Shown here piece by piece: positions 57,601 to 64,000 of a DNA stretch of 64,000 nt. Both the position numbers and the translations under genes were made by a program. Origin of the DNA: JACPUW01 sp049115495. Its GTDB lineage: Bacteria > Bacteroidota > Bacteroidia > CAILMK01 > JACPUW01. Position 1 is the stretch's first letter, and each line of letters opens with the position of its first letter. The stretch is taken from assembly GCA_049115495.1 (NCBI GenBank), contig JAGDZV010000005.1, positions 62,001 through 126,000 on the forward strand, in the 5' to 3' direction. The notes below the pieces were generated by a model. It was given only the letters and a program-made list of their open reading frames with translations, had not been told where the DNA came from and did no database searches.

Positions 57601-58528
57601 CACAAGAGAGTTTGGTGGAACAGGTTTGGGCCTGGCTATTGTTAGAAGCATGACCCAACTTTTGGGCGGCTATTTTAGTCTAACCAGCGAGGAGTATAAA
57701 GGATCTAAATTCACAATAGAAATTCCGTTTAGAGGCGAAAAGCGAAAACCAAAGACCTATGATATTCCAAAGCATAAGTTGCTTATTGCTACCTCTGGCG
57801 CTAAAACCAATAAATTACTTGCGGTTTATGCCAAAGAGTTAGGAATGGAAGCAAACGTTGTAGAGAGTTTAAATGATGTGGGTGCCATAAACGACGATGC
57901 TTCTTATGATGCACTTTTTGTAGATGAGATGTCAATGAGCTTTGATTTCTATAACATTTGGAAAGGACAGGCTAAAAGTGTTTACAAGGTGGTTTCTTCA
58001 AGCGAAAAAAGTAATGAAGAGCAGCCAATAGGTATTAGCGGTACCATTAGCAACCCCGTATGGCGAAACAGTTTTCAGGCCTTTTTTATTGATAAACTCA
58101 AAAAACGAAAAGCAGTAGAAAATAGTGAGGTACAAGATTTAGCCGCATTTGATGGCGTAAGTATTTTACTTGCTGAGGATAATAAGGTAAATCAAATTGT
58201 AACTAAAAAGATATTCAAAAAGCTAGGCCTTGAGCTTGAAATAGCCGAGAATGGCCAGGTGGCTATTGATAAATTTAAAGAGAAACAATATGATTTAATA
58301 CTGATGGACTTACTTATGCCCGAAGTAGACGGTAACCAAGCTACTGAGCAAATTAGATCATTTAAAGAACTTAAACAGCCATATATTGTGGCATTTAGTG
58401 CTAATATTTTTAATAAAGACTTTGCTGAGTTTAAGGCCCAAGGTTTTAACTCAGTGCTAAGTAAGCCTGCTAAGGTTAATGATGTTGTGGGCCTTTTAAA
58501 TGAAGTAGCAAAGCAAATAAGCTCTTAA
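54617..58528 (+). CDS. Hybrid sensor histidine kinase with Reg_prop propeller and receiver domains, no DNA-binding domain
   Basis: 1303 residues. A signal or membrane segment (about 9-26) precedes a long periplasmic sensor of Reg_prop repeats (about 40-640; VDEYGFLWLATQDGINRYDG and GMWLGTSGYGLYKL type) and a Y_Y_Y domain (about 670-745). A membrane helix follows at about 751-772. The HisKA helix carries the phospho-acceptor His at about 823 (MATMSHEIRTPMNGILG). The ATPase has N (ILNNLISNAVKFT), G1 (DTGIGIP) and G2 (GGTGLGLA) boxes. A receiver-like segment at about 1052-1164 has weak conservation, and the final receiver (about 1183-1300) has the acidic pair LLAEDN and the phospho-Asp in LILMDLLMPEVDG. 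Unlike classical HTCS proteins it ends without an AraC helix-turn-helix, so output must pass through another protein. Confidence 0.92.
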   Translation: MKWFTWFKVKYIIVYIWLCVPIIGISQDCRIKFNKVDVEQGISTSYINDVAVDEYGFLWLATQDGINRYDGANAISLRQGQDTLGLAFESVASLAFIEKQTLIVGSNYGELQVVNLGTNKTETIKLDELRGERIEGLEVSKDQIFVAQSNALWVINKKTFAINKELSITNTGKIYFLKKDLFGMVWMSCDKGLFVQRGQGKLFRVPNSKELKLIDIASNEKEYWAISKTNIYKINSQLSISPLQIENFEPAAYNFKLIGFYQNKLMLGSEESGFWLIDKIENEVTNCLSQSEAYPYYSDITRSVQDQAGNLFICTSGDGLIHIDLKAVFSPFNLVALSNRKYYNAQVWCSDSTHNYLYLENQLLVFDKDFNLEKTINVYTKQPFKVKSITTYGGRFFLGTTSSGIVVLDNAGGQVDQWMHNAENGLTIPSNEVTNLYVNNDGLLVGTTKGVSILDIATGISKTLEDIEGSVKCIAQNKGGVAISTNKGLYLKRGDRIIKPKVDGLSDGQLSAITAIRSVGKGMWLGTSGYGLYKLKNEKGNDYFLNSSFRSELTNSHITSIVVDKKGKVWAGTQYGLNLVLLTENRVVRFYEHNGLVSNIFNEQLAFEQGSNLYFGTRRGVVKLNPDQLNATGEKSQIFLTGVSIAGNESLSAFDALKIDELEVDYFDFGFTLEFAAIDYNGADKVNYEYQMSGLSEDWVSLGASNEVTFSNLSEGQYELKIRAYASSGELSENQISLSIIIKPPFYSALWFRVLMVVLIVAAGVGIYVYRINREKARSRILEQEVNKRTNILQRQNTELEVAKERAQASDKAKSEFMATMSHEIRTPMNGILGSVGLLEQSDLGREQRDQLSIINECGDNMLAIINEILDYSKIESGKLQPVIVNFDIVESIKNTVEGHVSRAHGKGLELTCFIDEAIPRQFEGDRNRISQILNNLISNAVKFTKKGEISVNVGFSKQESQEYIKFEINDTGIGIPKERQAEIWDAFSQIDNSSTREFGGTGLGLAIVRSMTQLLGGYFSLTSEEYKGSKFTIEIPFRGEKRKPKTYDIPKHKLLIATSGAKTNKLLAVYAKELGMEANVVESLNDVGAINDDASYDALFVDEMSMSFDFYNIWKGQAKSVYKVVSSSEKSNEEQPIGISGTISNPVWRNSFQAFFIDKLKKRKAVENSEVQDLAAFDGVSILLAEDNKVNQIVTKKIFKKLGLELEIAENGQVAIDKFKEKQYDLILMDLLMPEVDGNQATEQIRSFKELKQPYIVAFSANIFNKDFAEFKAQGFNSVLSKPAKVNDVVGLLNEVAKQISS

Positions 58529-58905
58529 TAGTTTGTTGTTTTGCCCATTGCACCAGCCAATTTTAAATTAAAGCTACAAAGAACCTGTTATTGACTGGTC
58601 TTGCCTTTAATCGACTAAGAAAAGCTAACCTAACGTTGAATTTTCTAGATTACAATGACGCTATTCACGGCTAATTTGAGATGTACTTTGTTGATTAAAT
58701 ATTCTGCTTCTCAAGCACTTAATTTTCAAACCGTTATGCTACGGTTTCATGGCGTAAATAGGTTTGTATTAATGCAATTCATTTTGGTGTTAAGAAAATA
58801 AGCTACCGCATTAGTGCTCCAATTTCACCTACAAGTACCAGACCCTAAAGCCCTTGCTATTTTAATATAGTGGGTCCTTGCTAAAAAACTTATTTTTTGC
58901 AGCTT
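58529..58905. other. Intergenic region between convergent genes
   Basis: About 375 bases between the ends of the kinase (plus) and the S9 peptidase (minus). No gene, strong terminator hairpin or recognised repeat is seen. A weak A6/T6 hairpin near 58880-58900 could end the minus-strand transcript. Otherwise I see nothing. Confidence 0.4.
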
Positions 58906-61722
58906 CTAATAACCTTCGTACTTGCCTTTATCAATCGCAGGAATTCCATTTTGCATCCACATCGGAATTTCTTGATCTTTTAAATAGTAATTGAAAAACC
59001 CAAACATTCTATTGCTTAAATCAACTCTATTGGGTCTTTTGGTAAGGTTATGTTCTTCACCATTGTAAACCAGCATCCAAACGTCTTTATTAAGTCTTCT
59101 AAGTGCAGTATAATATTCAATACCTTGGTACCAAGGCACAGCGCCATCATTATCGTTGTGCATCATTAGCAAAGGAGTGTTTACCCTATCGGCAAAAAAG
59201 AGTGGCGAATTATCAATGTAATTTAGCGGTTTCTCCCAAAGGCTTCCACCAATTCGGCTTTGGCCATGCTCATATTGAAATGCTCTGTTATAGCCACTTC
59301 CCCATCTAATTCCGCCGTAGGCAGATGTCATGTTGGCAACAGGCGCACCGGCCATTGCACAGGCAAAAAGATCGCTTCTTGTAATTAAATGAGCTGTTTG
59401 GTAACCACCCCAACTTTGCCCCTGAAGGGCCATTTTATGAGGGTTAATATAAGTGTGATTTTGCAACACATTAAGCACACCAGGTATTATACAATTAAAG
59501 GCGCTTTGCCCAGGTTCACCATCAGAGTACACAATGTCTGGCACAAATACAAAGTAATCGTTGCTACAATAAAATGATCTAGAAACTGTGCTATAAGATG
59601 GTCTTGGCATTTGATAAGAATTCAAATAATCGCTCATTTGCTCGTAGAAATAAACAATCATTGGGTACGTCTTATCAGAATCAAAACTCTCAGGCATGTA
59701 TAAAATGCCCTGTAGAGAATCACCATCAGCACTTAAGTAATTAATTAATTCTGTTTTGTACCACTTGTATTTTGATTGTTGTGGATTGGCATTGCTCAGC
59801 TGCTTAAATCCATCTTTAGTTCCTACATATAAGTCAGGGTATTTTTGGTTCGATTCAATGCGCCATAAACCGAGTTCACCGTTTTTTGAGTAGCTATAGA
59901 AGTTGTAGTAGTCATCACCGTTTCTTGACGGAGCTTGTATTTCACCGATCATAAAATCGTCTTCACTAACTACATAATTGCTCGCATAAAGTGATTTTTC
60001 TTTGGTTTTGGAATCAAATACCTCAATAAAAAAACCTTCATTGTTCAAAATGAATGGTTCTCTACTCTTTCGTTTTATTCTTTCGCGTGAATTTCCCTTT
60101 TGTCCAAACTCAGTTGCCTTTCTTTTACCCGTTGGGTCAAAGGCGGTAAAACCGTTTTTAGTATTTATAAAAATGAATTTGTCGTCTTCATACCATCCGC
60201 CAATGCCGTAACTACCTTTTATCATTGGGTGGTCATCGTCAAGATTTATGTAGTCGTTTTTATTCTCAAGGGTTAGGCAGGTTTTCTTTCCATTTTTCAG
60301 ATTCATAAGCCACCAATAGCCTTCTTCCATATTAAACCAATATAGATAGTCACCACCAGGCGAAATACTTGCAGAGCCTTTGAATTTTTCAAATAGAAGC
60401 TCTTTAGTTCCCTTTTTCAAGTCTTTTAAATACACATCACGAGCCCAAGGGCTTTCCCAACTTCTTTCTTTAAAGTACGGTTTAGAATCTGAGATTAAGG
60501 CATATCTTCCTTGTTTTTGCTGTGCAACATTTTCACTGCTAAAAACATGCTCACCTACTTGTGTTATGCTATTCTTCTTAATATCTAAAAAGCAAGTAAT
60601 TGAGCGTTTCTCGTCTCTCTTTCTTTCCTTAAGTTGCTGAGGTTGCAACCTACCATCCATATGGCTCCATATGTCTAGTTTAGCTTTTTCTTCGGCTAAA
60701 CGAAGCGTGTCTTCAGGATAGTCTTTCAACCTTGGTTTTATTCCAAAAAATAAGCGTTCTCCATTTTCTGTAAAGCTTAATGCGTAGTCTTCAGAAATGC
60801 TATGGCCCAATGCAATTTGGTTTGAATCAGTGATATTTAGGGTGTTCTTTGAAACATTAAAATGAGCAATATCGAAAGACTTACTTTTTGCTTTATCATC
60901 ATCGTTTGAGTAGAAAAATGCAATTTGAGTACCAATGGTATCGGTGGTTATTCCCTTTAGTTCTTCATGTTCCAACTCAATATGGTTTTCTTTTTTAGAT
61001 CCTGTATTGAATAAATAAGCCCCTTTACTAAAGGTGCTGTCGCCCACTGAGTAGAAATAGCAAATAGATCCATTATCACTAAATCCATAATCCTTTACTC
61101 CAGAATATTCGAAGCTTTCCTTCGTTTTCAAATTGTATATCACTAGCGTTCTTGCGTCTTTATCTTTTTTAGTACTGGCGGCTGAAGCAGCGGCAGGAAA
61201 ATCTTTTTCTTCTTCAGTTTCTATTGAATCGGTCGCGGTACTGTCTGGTTCGGGTTTAGGCAAAGGCTCTTCGCGTAAATACGCCAACCAATCTCCGTTT
61301 GTTTCAGGTGTTTTCCAGCTTTTAATAAGGTCAATAAACTGACGATCAAAAGTTTTTAAGTCAACCAGATAAAGAGAGTCTTTTGGATAGTTTTCTTTCT
61401 TTTCTTTTTTGAATTTAAGTTGCCTTACCGCTTCATGGTCTGTTACCACAGTTGCTATGGCATATTTACCATTAAAGGCAAAGTTTGCCGTTGAAACACG
61501 TTTTAGGGTGTCAGCTAAATCGCTTTTTATATTGTGAATTACTAGCGTTTTGTTACCTACTTCAGGGCTTAGCTTATACATTACATATTGGCCATTAGTA
61601 GAAATTCTAGTGCTTTCTATTCGTTTCCACTTATTAAAATCATCAATGGTTATGGCTTTTTTTTGTCCTAATACCGTAAATGATGTAAAAATGAATGCAG
61701 CGAGTAAGAGTAGGTTTTTCAT
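58906..61722 (-). CDS. S9-family (prolyl oligopeptidase-type) peptidase
   Basis: About 938 residues. The start at the ATG at 61722 gives the signal peptide KNLLLLAAFIFTSFTVLG; the frame runs 6 codons further. The N-terminal ~600 residues form a WD/propeller-type lid with many strand motifs. The C-terminal alpha/beta hydrolase has the serine nucleophile in GQSWGGYQ (about 770), the acid in MHNDNDGAVPWYQG (about 855) and the histidine in GEEHNLTKRPNR (about 890), in the order Ser-Asp-His of this family. It cleaves peptides, probably in the periplasm or outside the cell. It sits downstream of secDF, which is closed off by a terminator, so it is probably transcribed separately. Confidence 0.92.
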   Translation of the reverse strand: MKNLLLLAAFIFTSFTVLGQKKAITIDDFNKWKRIESTRISTNGQYVMYKLSPEVGNKTLVIHNIKSDLADTLKRVSTANFAFNGKYAIATVVTDHEAVRQLKFKKEKKENYPKDSLYLVDLKTFDRQFIDLIKSWKTPETNGDWLAYLREEPLPKPEPDSTATDSIETEEEKDFPAAASAASTKKDKDARTLVIYNLKTKESFEYSGVKDYGFSDNGSICYFYSVGDSTFSKGAYLFNTGSKKENHIELEHEELKGITTDTIGTQIAFFYSNDDDKAKSKSFDIAHFNVSKNTLNITDSNQIALGHSISEDYALSFTENGERLFFGIKPRLKDYPEDTLRLAEEKAKLDIWSHMDGRLQPQQLKERKRDEKRSITCFLDIKKNSITQVGEHVFSSENVAQQKQGRYALISDSKPYFKERSWESPWARDVYLKDLKKGTKELLFEKFKGSASISPGGDYLYWFNMEEGYWWLMNLKNGKKTCLTLENKNDYINLDDDHPMIKGSYGIGGWYEDDKFIFINTKNGFTAFDPTGKRKATEFGQKGNSRERIKRKSREPFILNNEGFFIEVFDSKTKEKSLYASNYVVSEDDFMIGEIQAPSRNGDDYYNFYSYSKNGELGLWRIESNQKYPDLYVGTKDGFKQLSNANPQQSKYKWYKTELINYLSADGDSLQGILYMPESFDSDKTYPMIVYFYEQMSDYLNSYQMPRPSYSTVSRSFYCSNDYFVFVPDIVYSDGEPGQSAFNCIIPGVLNVLQNHTYINPHKMALQGQSWGGYQTAHLITRSDLFACAMAGAPVANMTSAYGGIRWGSGYNRAFQYEHGQSRIGGSLWEKPLNYIDNSPLFFADRVNTPLLMMHNDNDGAVPWYQGIEYYTALRRLNKDVWMLVYNGEEHNLTKRPNRVDLSNRMFGFFNYYLKDQEIPMWMQNGIPAIDKGKYEGY

Positions 61723-61736
61723 ACAGTTGTAATTAA

Positions 61737-61774
61737 ACAAAAAGCCCGTCTTACTTTTTCAGCAAGACGGGCTT
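61737..61774 (-). terminator. Rho-independent terminator after secDF
   Basis: On the minus strand, AAGCCCGTCTT pairs perfectly with AAGACGGGCTT across a short loop and is followed by TTTTG. It lies between the secDF stop and the S9 peptidase start. Confidence 0.9.
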
Positions 61775-61806
61775 GTAATATTAATAGTCTAAAACTTCAA
61801 AATATT

Positions 61807-64000
61807 CTATCGGCCTGATTTATCAAGGTCAACCACAACTGGTGTAGCAATAAACAATGATGAATAAGTACCAACAAGTACACCTAACAATAAGGCGAAT
61901 GAGAAACCGCGAATGGTTTCACCACCAAATATGAATAAGATCAATATTACCAATAAAGTGGTAACTGAAGTAATCATGGTTCTACTTACAGTTTTATTCA
62001 AGGCCTCGTTAATAGTTGATTTCAATGGAGCTTTACTATGAAGGTTAAGCGACTCTCTAATACGGTCAAATACAACCACCGTATCGTTAATAGAGTAACC
62101 CACCACCGTAAGTATTGCTGCTATAAAGGCCTGATCAACTTCAAGGTTAAACGGAACAATTTTCCATAACAATGAGAAAAGACCAATTACAAATAATACA
62201 TCATGAATCAAGGCCAATAAGGCACCAAGTCCATATTGCCATTTTCTAAACCTTGCAATAATGTATAAGAAGATGGCCACTAGACCAACTACGATTGACC
62301 ATATTGCCGAAATTTCAATATCCCGGGCAAAGGTTGGTCCTACTTTTTGGCTTTTCTCAACTTTAAACGATTCACCAAATTTACCTGATAGGGCAGTTGC
62401 TAATGCTTCTTCTACTTCTTGATCAACTTCTTCGCTGTTGTCATCAATTCGGTATTTGGTGGTAATCTTTAGCTTGCTTTCAGATCCAAAAGTTTTCACT
62501 TCTGGGGCACTTTCAAAAGCATCAGTTAGCACACCTCGTACATCTTCTTCTGAAGTGTTTTCTTCAAACTGCACCACATAACTTCTACCTCCTTCAAAAT
62601 CTACACTAAGATTTAAGCCTTGGGTAAATAATGAAGCAAGACCAGCTACAATAATTATAGAAGAAACCACATAAGCAATTCTACGCTTACCTATAAAGTC
62701 CCAGTTTAATTTGCTAAATGCTTTCATAGTGGCGGTTGAGCCAAATGAAATAGACTGCTCTTTGTCTAGCATCCAAGTCATAATTAATCTGGTAAGGAAA
62801 ATCGCACTGAAAAGTGAAGTTAAAATACCAATTACTAAGATTACAGCAAATCCGCTAATAGGTCCTTTACCAAATAATAAGAGTATAACACCAGTTAAGA
62901 AAGTGGTTAAGTTGGCATCAATAATTGATGAGTAAGCATTTTTATAACCATCGCTAATAGCTTGTTTTAGAGATTTTCCAAGATTAAGCTCTTCACGAAT
63001 ACGCTCAAAGATTAGAACGTTAGCATCAACCGACATACCAATAGTAAGTACAATACCTGCCATACCTGGTAGCGTTAATGAGGCTTTTAGCGATGCTAAA
63101 ATTCCTATAATAAAGAATAAGTTGGCTAATAGTGCAATGTTGGCCACCCAACCACCTTTGCGGTAGTAGAATGCCATAAATACAAGTACAAGTAAGAAAC
63201 CTGCAACTAAAGACTGTAAGCCGTTTGATACGTTTTTGGCACCTAGTGTTGGTCCTACAGTTTCTTGCTCGGCAATATCTACCGTAATAGGCAGCTTACC
63301 AGCTTTAAGTACGCTTGAAAGGTCTTTTGCTTCTTCAATAGTAAAGCTACCTGAAATTACTGAGCTACCATTTGGTATTACTTGGTTTACTTGAGGAGCA
63401 GAATAGATTCTTCCATCAAGAGAAATAGCAATAAATTTTTCAATATTGGCTTCAGTAAGTGCCTTCCAAGTTCTTGCACCAGTAGGGTCCATTTTCATGG
63501 TTACTTGTGGTTCGCCGCTAAACTGATCATAACTCTGAATAGCATCAGTAATCACACTACCATCAAGTGGTGCCTTACCTCTTACTTTTTTAACAGCAAA
63601 TAAATTATAAACCCTTGATCCTTCTTGAATTTCTTTGGCTCCCCATTTAAACTCTAGGTCAGCCGGCAAAACTGACTTTACTTCTGGGTATGATAGGTAC
63701 TCAGAGATTCTATCCATTTCATTCTCCATGGCTCTACCAATTACAGGTCCGTCAACAATTTGGCCATTGGTTTGGTCAACACTAGGAGATAGGTATTTAT
63801 AAATAGGATTCTTAGAAGCAAATTCTTCTTGAGCTTGTGCAGCTTTTAAACTGTCATTCAAAGAAGAATCGCCGCTAGCGCTTTCTCCTGTCAATGCTGC
63901 CACGGGGTCAACTTCAGGAGAATCAACACCTGCATCCATGCTGTCGTTGCCAGCAGTTAAGGCTGCTACAGCGTCATCACCATTATCAAGGTTTGCATTC
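61807..64000 (-). CDS. SecDF fusion protein translocase (5' end beyond the window)
   Basis: The frame stays open to the window's last base, so the N-terminus is outside; about 730 residues are visible. Export by the Sec machinery is driven by SecDF using the proton gradient. Seen: the SecD periplasmic end (DPTGARTWKALTEANIEKFIAISLDGRIYSAPQVNQ), SecD helices with GMAGIVLTIGMSVDANVLIFERIREELNLG, then SecF with LSVDFEGGRSYVVQF and the second motif ILTVVGYSINDTVVVFDRIRES. SecD and SecF are one chain, as in other Bacteroidota. Near the visible N-terminal end, acidic stretches DDAVAALTAGNDS and DPVAALTGESASGD repeat a short Ala-rich unit. The internal ATG at 63939 is not the start. Confidence 0.94.
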   Translation of the reverse strand, partial: NANLDNGDDAVAALTAGNDSMDAGVDSPEVDPVAALTGESASGDSSLNDSLKAAQAQEEFASKNPIYKYLSPSVDQTNGQIVDGPVIGRAMENEMDRISEYLSYPEVKSVLPADLEFKWGAKEIQEGSRVYNLFAVKKVRGKAPLDGSVITDAIQSYDQFSGEPQVTMKMDPTGARTWKALTEANIEKFIAISLDGRIYSAPQVNQVIPNGSSVISGSFTIEEAKDLSSVLKAGKLPITVDIAEQETVGPTLGAKNVSNGLQSLVAGFLLVLVFMAFYYRKGGWVANIALLANLFFIIGILASLKASLTLPGMAGIVLTIGMSVDANVLIFERIREELNLGKSLKQAISDGYKNAYSSIIDANLTTFLTGVILLLFGKGPISGFAVILVIGILTSLFSAIFLTRLIMTWMLDKEQSISFGSTATMKAFSKLNWDFIGKRRIAYVVSSIIIVAGLASLFTQGLNLSVDFEGGRSYVVQFEENTSEEDVRGVLTDAFESAPEVKTFGSESKLKITTKYRIDDNSEEVDQEVEEALATALSGKFGESFKVEKSQKVGPTFARDIEISAIWSIVVGLVAIFLYIIARFRKWQYGLGALLALIHDVLFVIGLFSLLWKIVPFNLEVDQAFIAAILTVVGYSINDTVVVFDRIRESLNLHSKAPLKSTINEALNKTVSRTMITSVTTLLVILILFIFGGETIRGFSFALLLGVLVGTYSSLFIATPVVVDLDKSGR

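Noticed and set aside
1..64000. tRNA or rRNA genes
   Set aside because: No GGTTCGA-type T-loop with matching stems and no rRNA-like conserved sequence was seen in any intergenic stretch.

Overview
The window looks like a chromosome segment of a low-GC, free-living, probably marine member of the Bacteroidota (Flavobacteriales or a close relative). The evidence is type IX secretion (T9SS) cargo with C-terminal sorting domains, a PorP/SprF-like protein, SprB-type repeat adhesins, DUF2480, a fused SecDF, fused BCKDH-type E1 alpha/beta, a hybrid sensor kinase with a Reg_prop propeller, and promoters of the Bacteroidota TTG / TAnnTTTG type. Start sites mostly lack Shine-Dalgarno sequences.

Layout. 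1-12.4 kb: the tail of a LytTR regulator, then a giant (about 3,750 residue) T9SS adhesin built from SprB, HYR-like and other modules. Next come its terminator and a separate small-RNA-like unit with a near-consensus sigma-54 promoter. 12.4-26.1 kb is core housekeeping: queA (minus), then on the plus strand a small membrane protein, mutL, a rhomboid protease, a SPOR protein, thiL, ndk, a coiled-coil membrane protein, a PpiD-like foldase, DUF2480, fumC, an Mrp/ApbC Fe-S carrier and a NifU-like protein. 26.1-26.9 kb is a scar: a truncated vWA gene beside a tandemly duplicated 192-bp unit with inverted REP-like hairpins. 26.9-32.7 kb (minus): cysS, a START-domain protein, an unknown protein, pepD and an SPFH lipoprotein. 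32.8-39.7 kb is mixed: a PorP/SprF-like protein, Uma2 nuclease, VF530 protein, an arylsulfotransferase-like protein and two paralogous secreted barrel-like proteins. 39.8 kb carries a MITE-like element. 39.9-46.7 kb (minus) is a tight four-gene run: coiled-coil ATPase, MscS channel, TMTC-like TPR membrane protein, rhomboid protease. 46.7-52.2 kb is a surface-protein island: PKD lipoprotein with a G9 tract in its promoter spacer, T9SS cargo protein, Fn3-like lipoprotein and an orphan T9SS sorting-tail fragment. 52.2-52.6 kb is dense in inverted repeats. 52.6-64 kb: E1 alpha/beta dehydrogenase, hybrid sensor kinase, S9 peptidase and partial secDF.

How the parts relate. Secretion and envelope functions dominate: SecDF and the PpiD-like foldase act at or across the inner membrane, T9SS places the adhesin and the 51-kb cargo on the surface, and several lipoproteins decorate the envelope. 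The candidates most worth a second look are the sigma-54-driven small RNA after the adhesin, the G-tract promoter, the ATPase-MscS-TMTC-rhomboid operon whose ATPase lacks the Walker A lysine, and the nested-domain architecture of the adhesin. No tRNA, rRNA, CRISPR array, prophage or intact insertion sequence was recognised.
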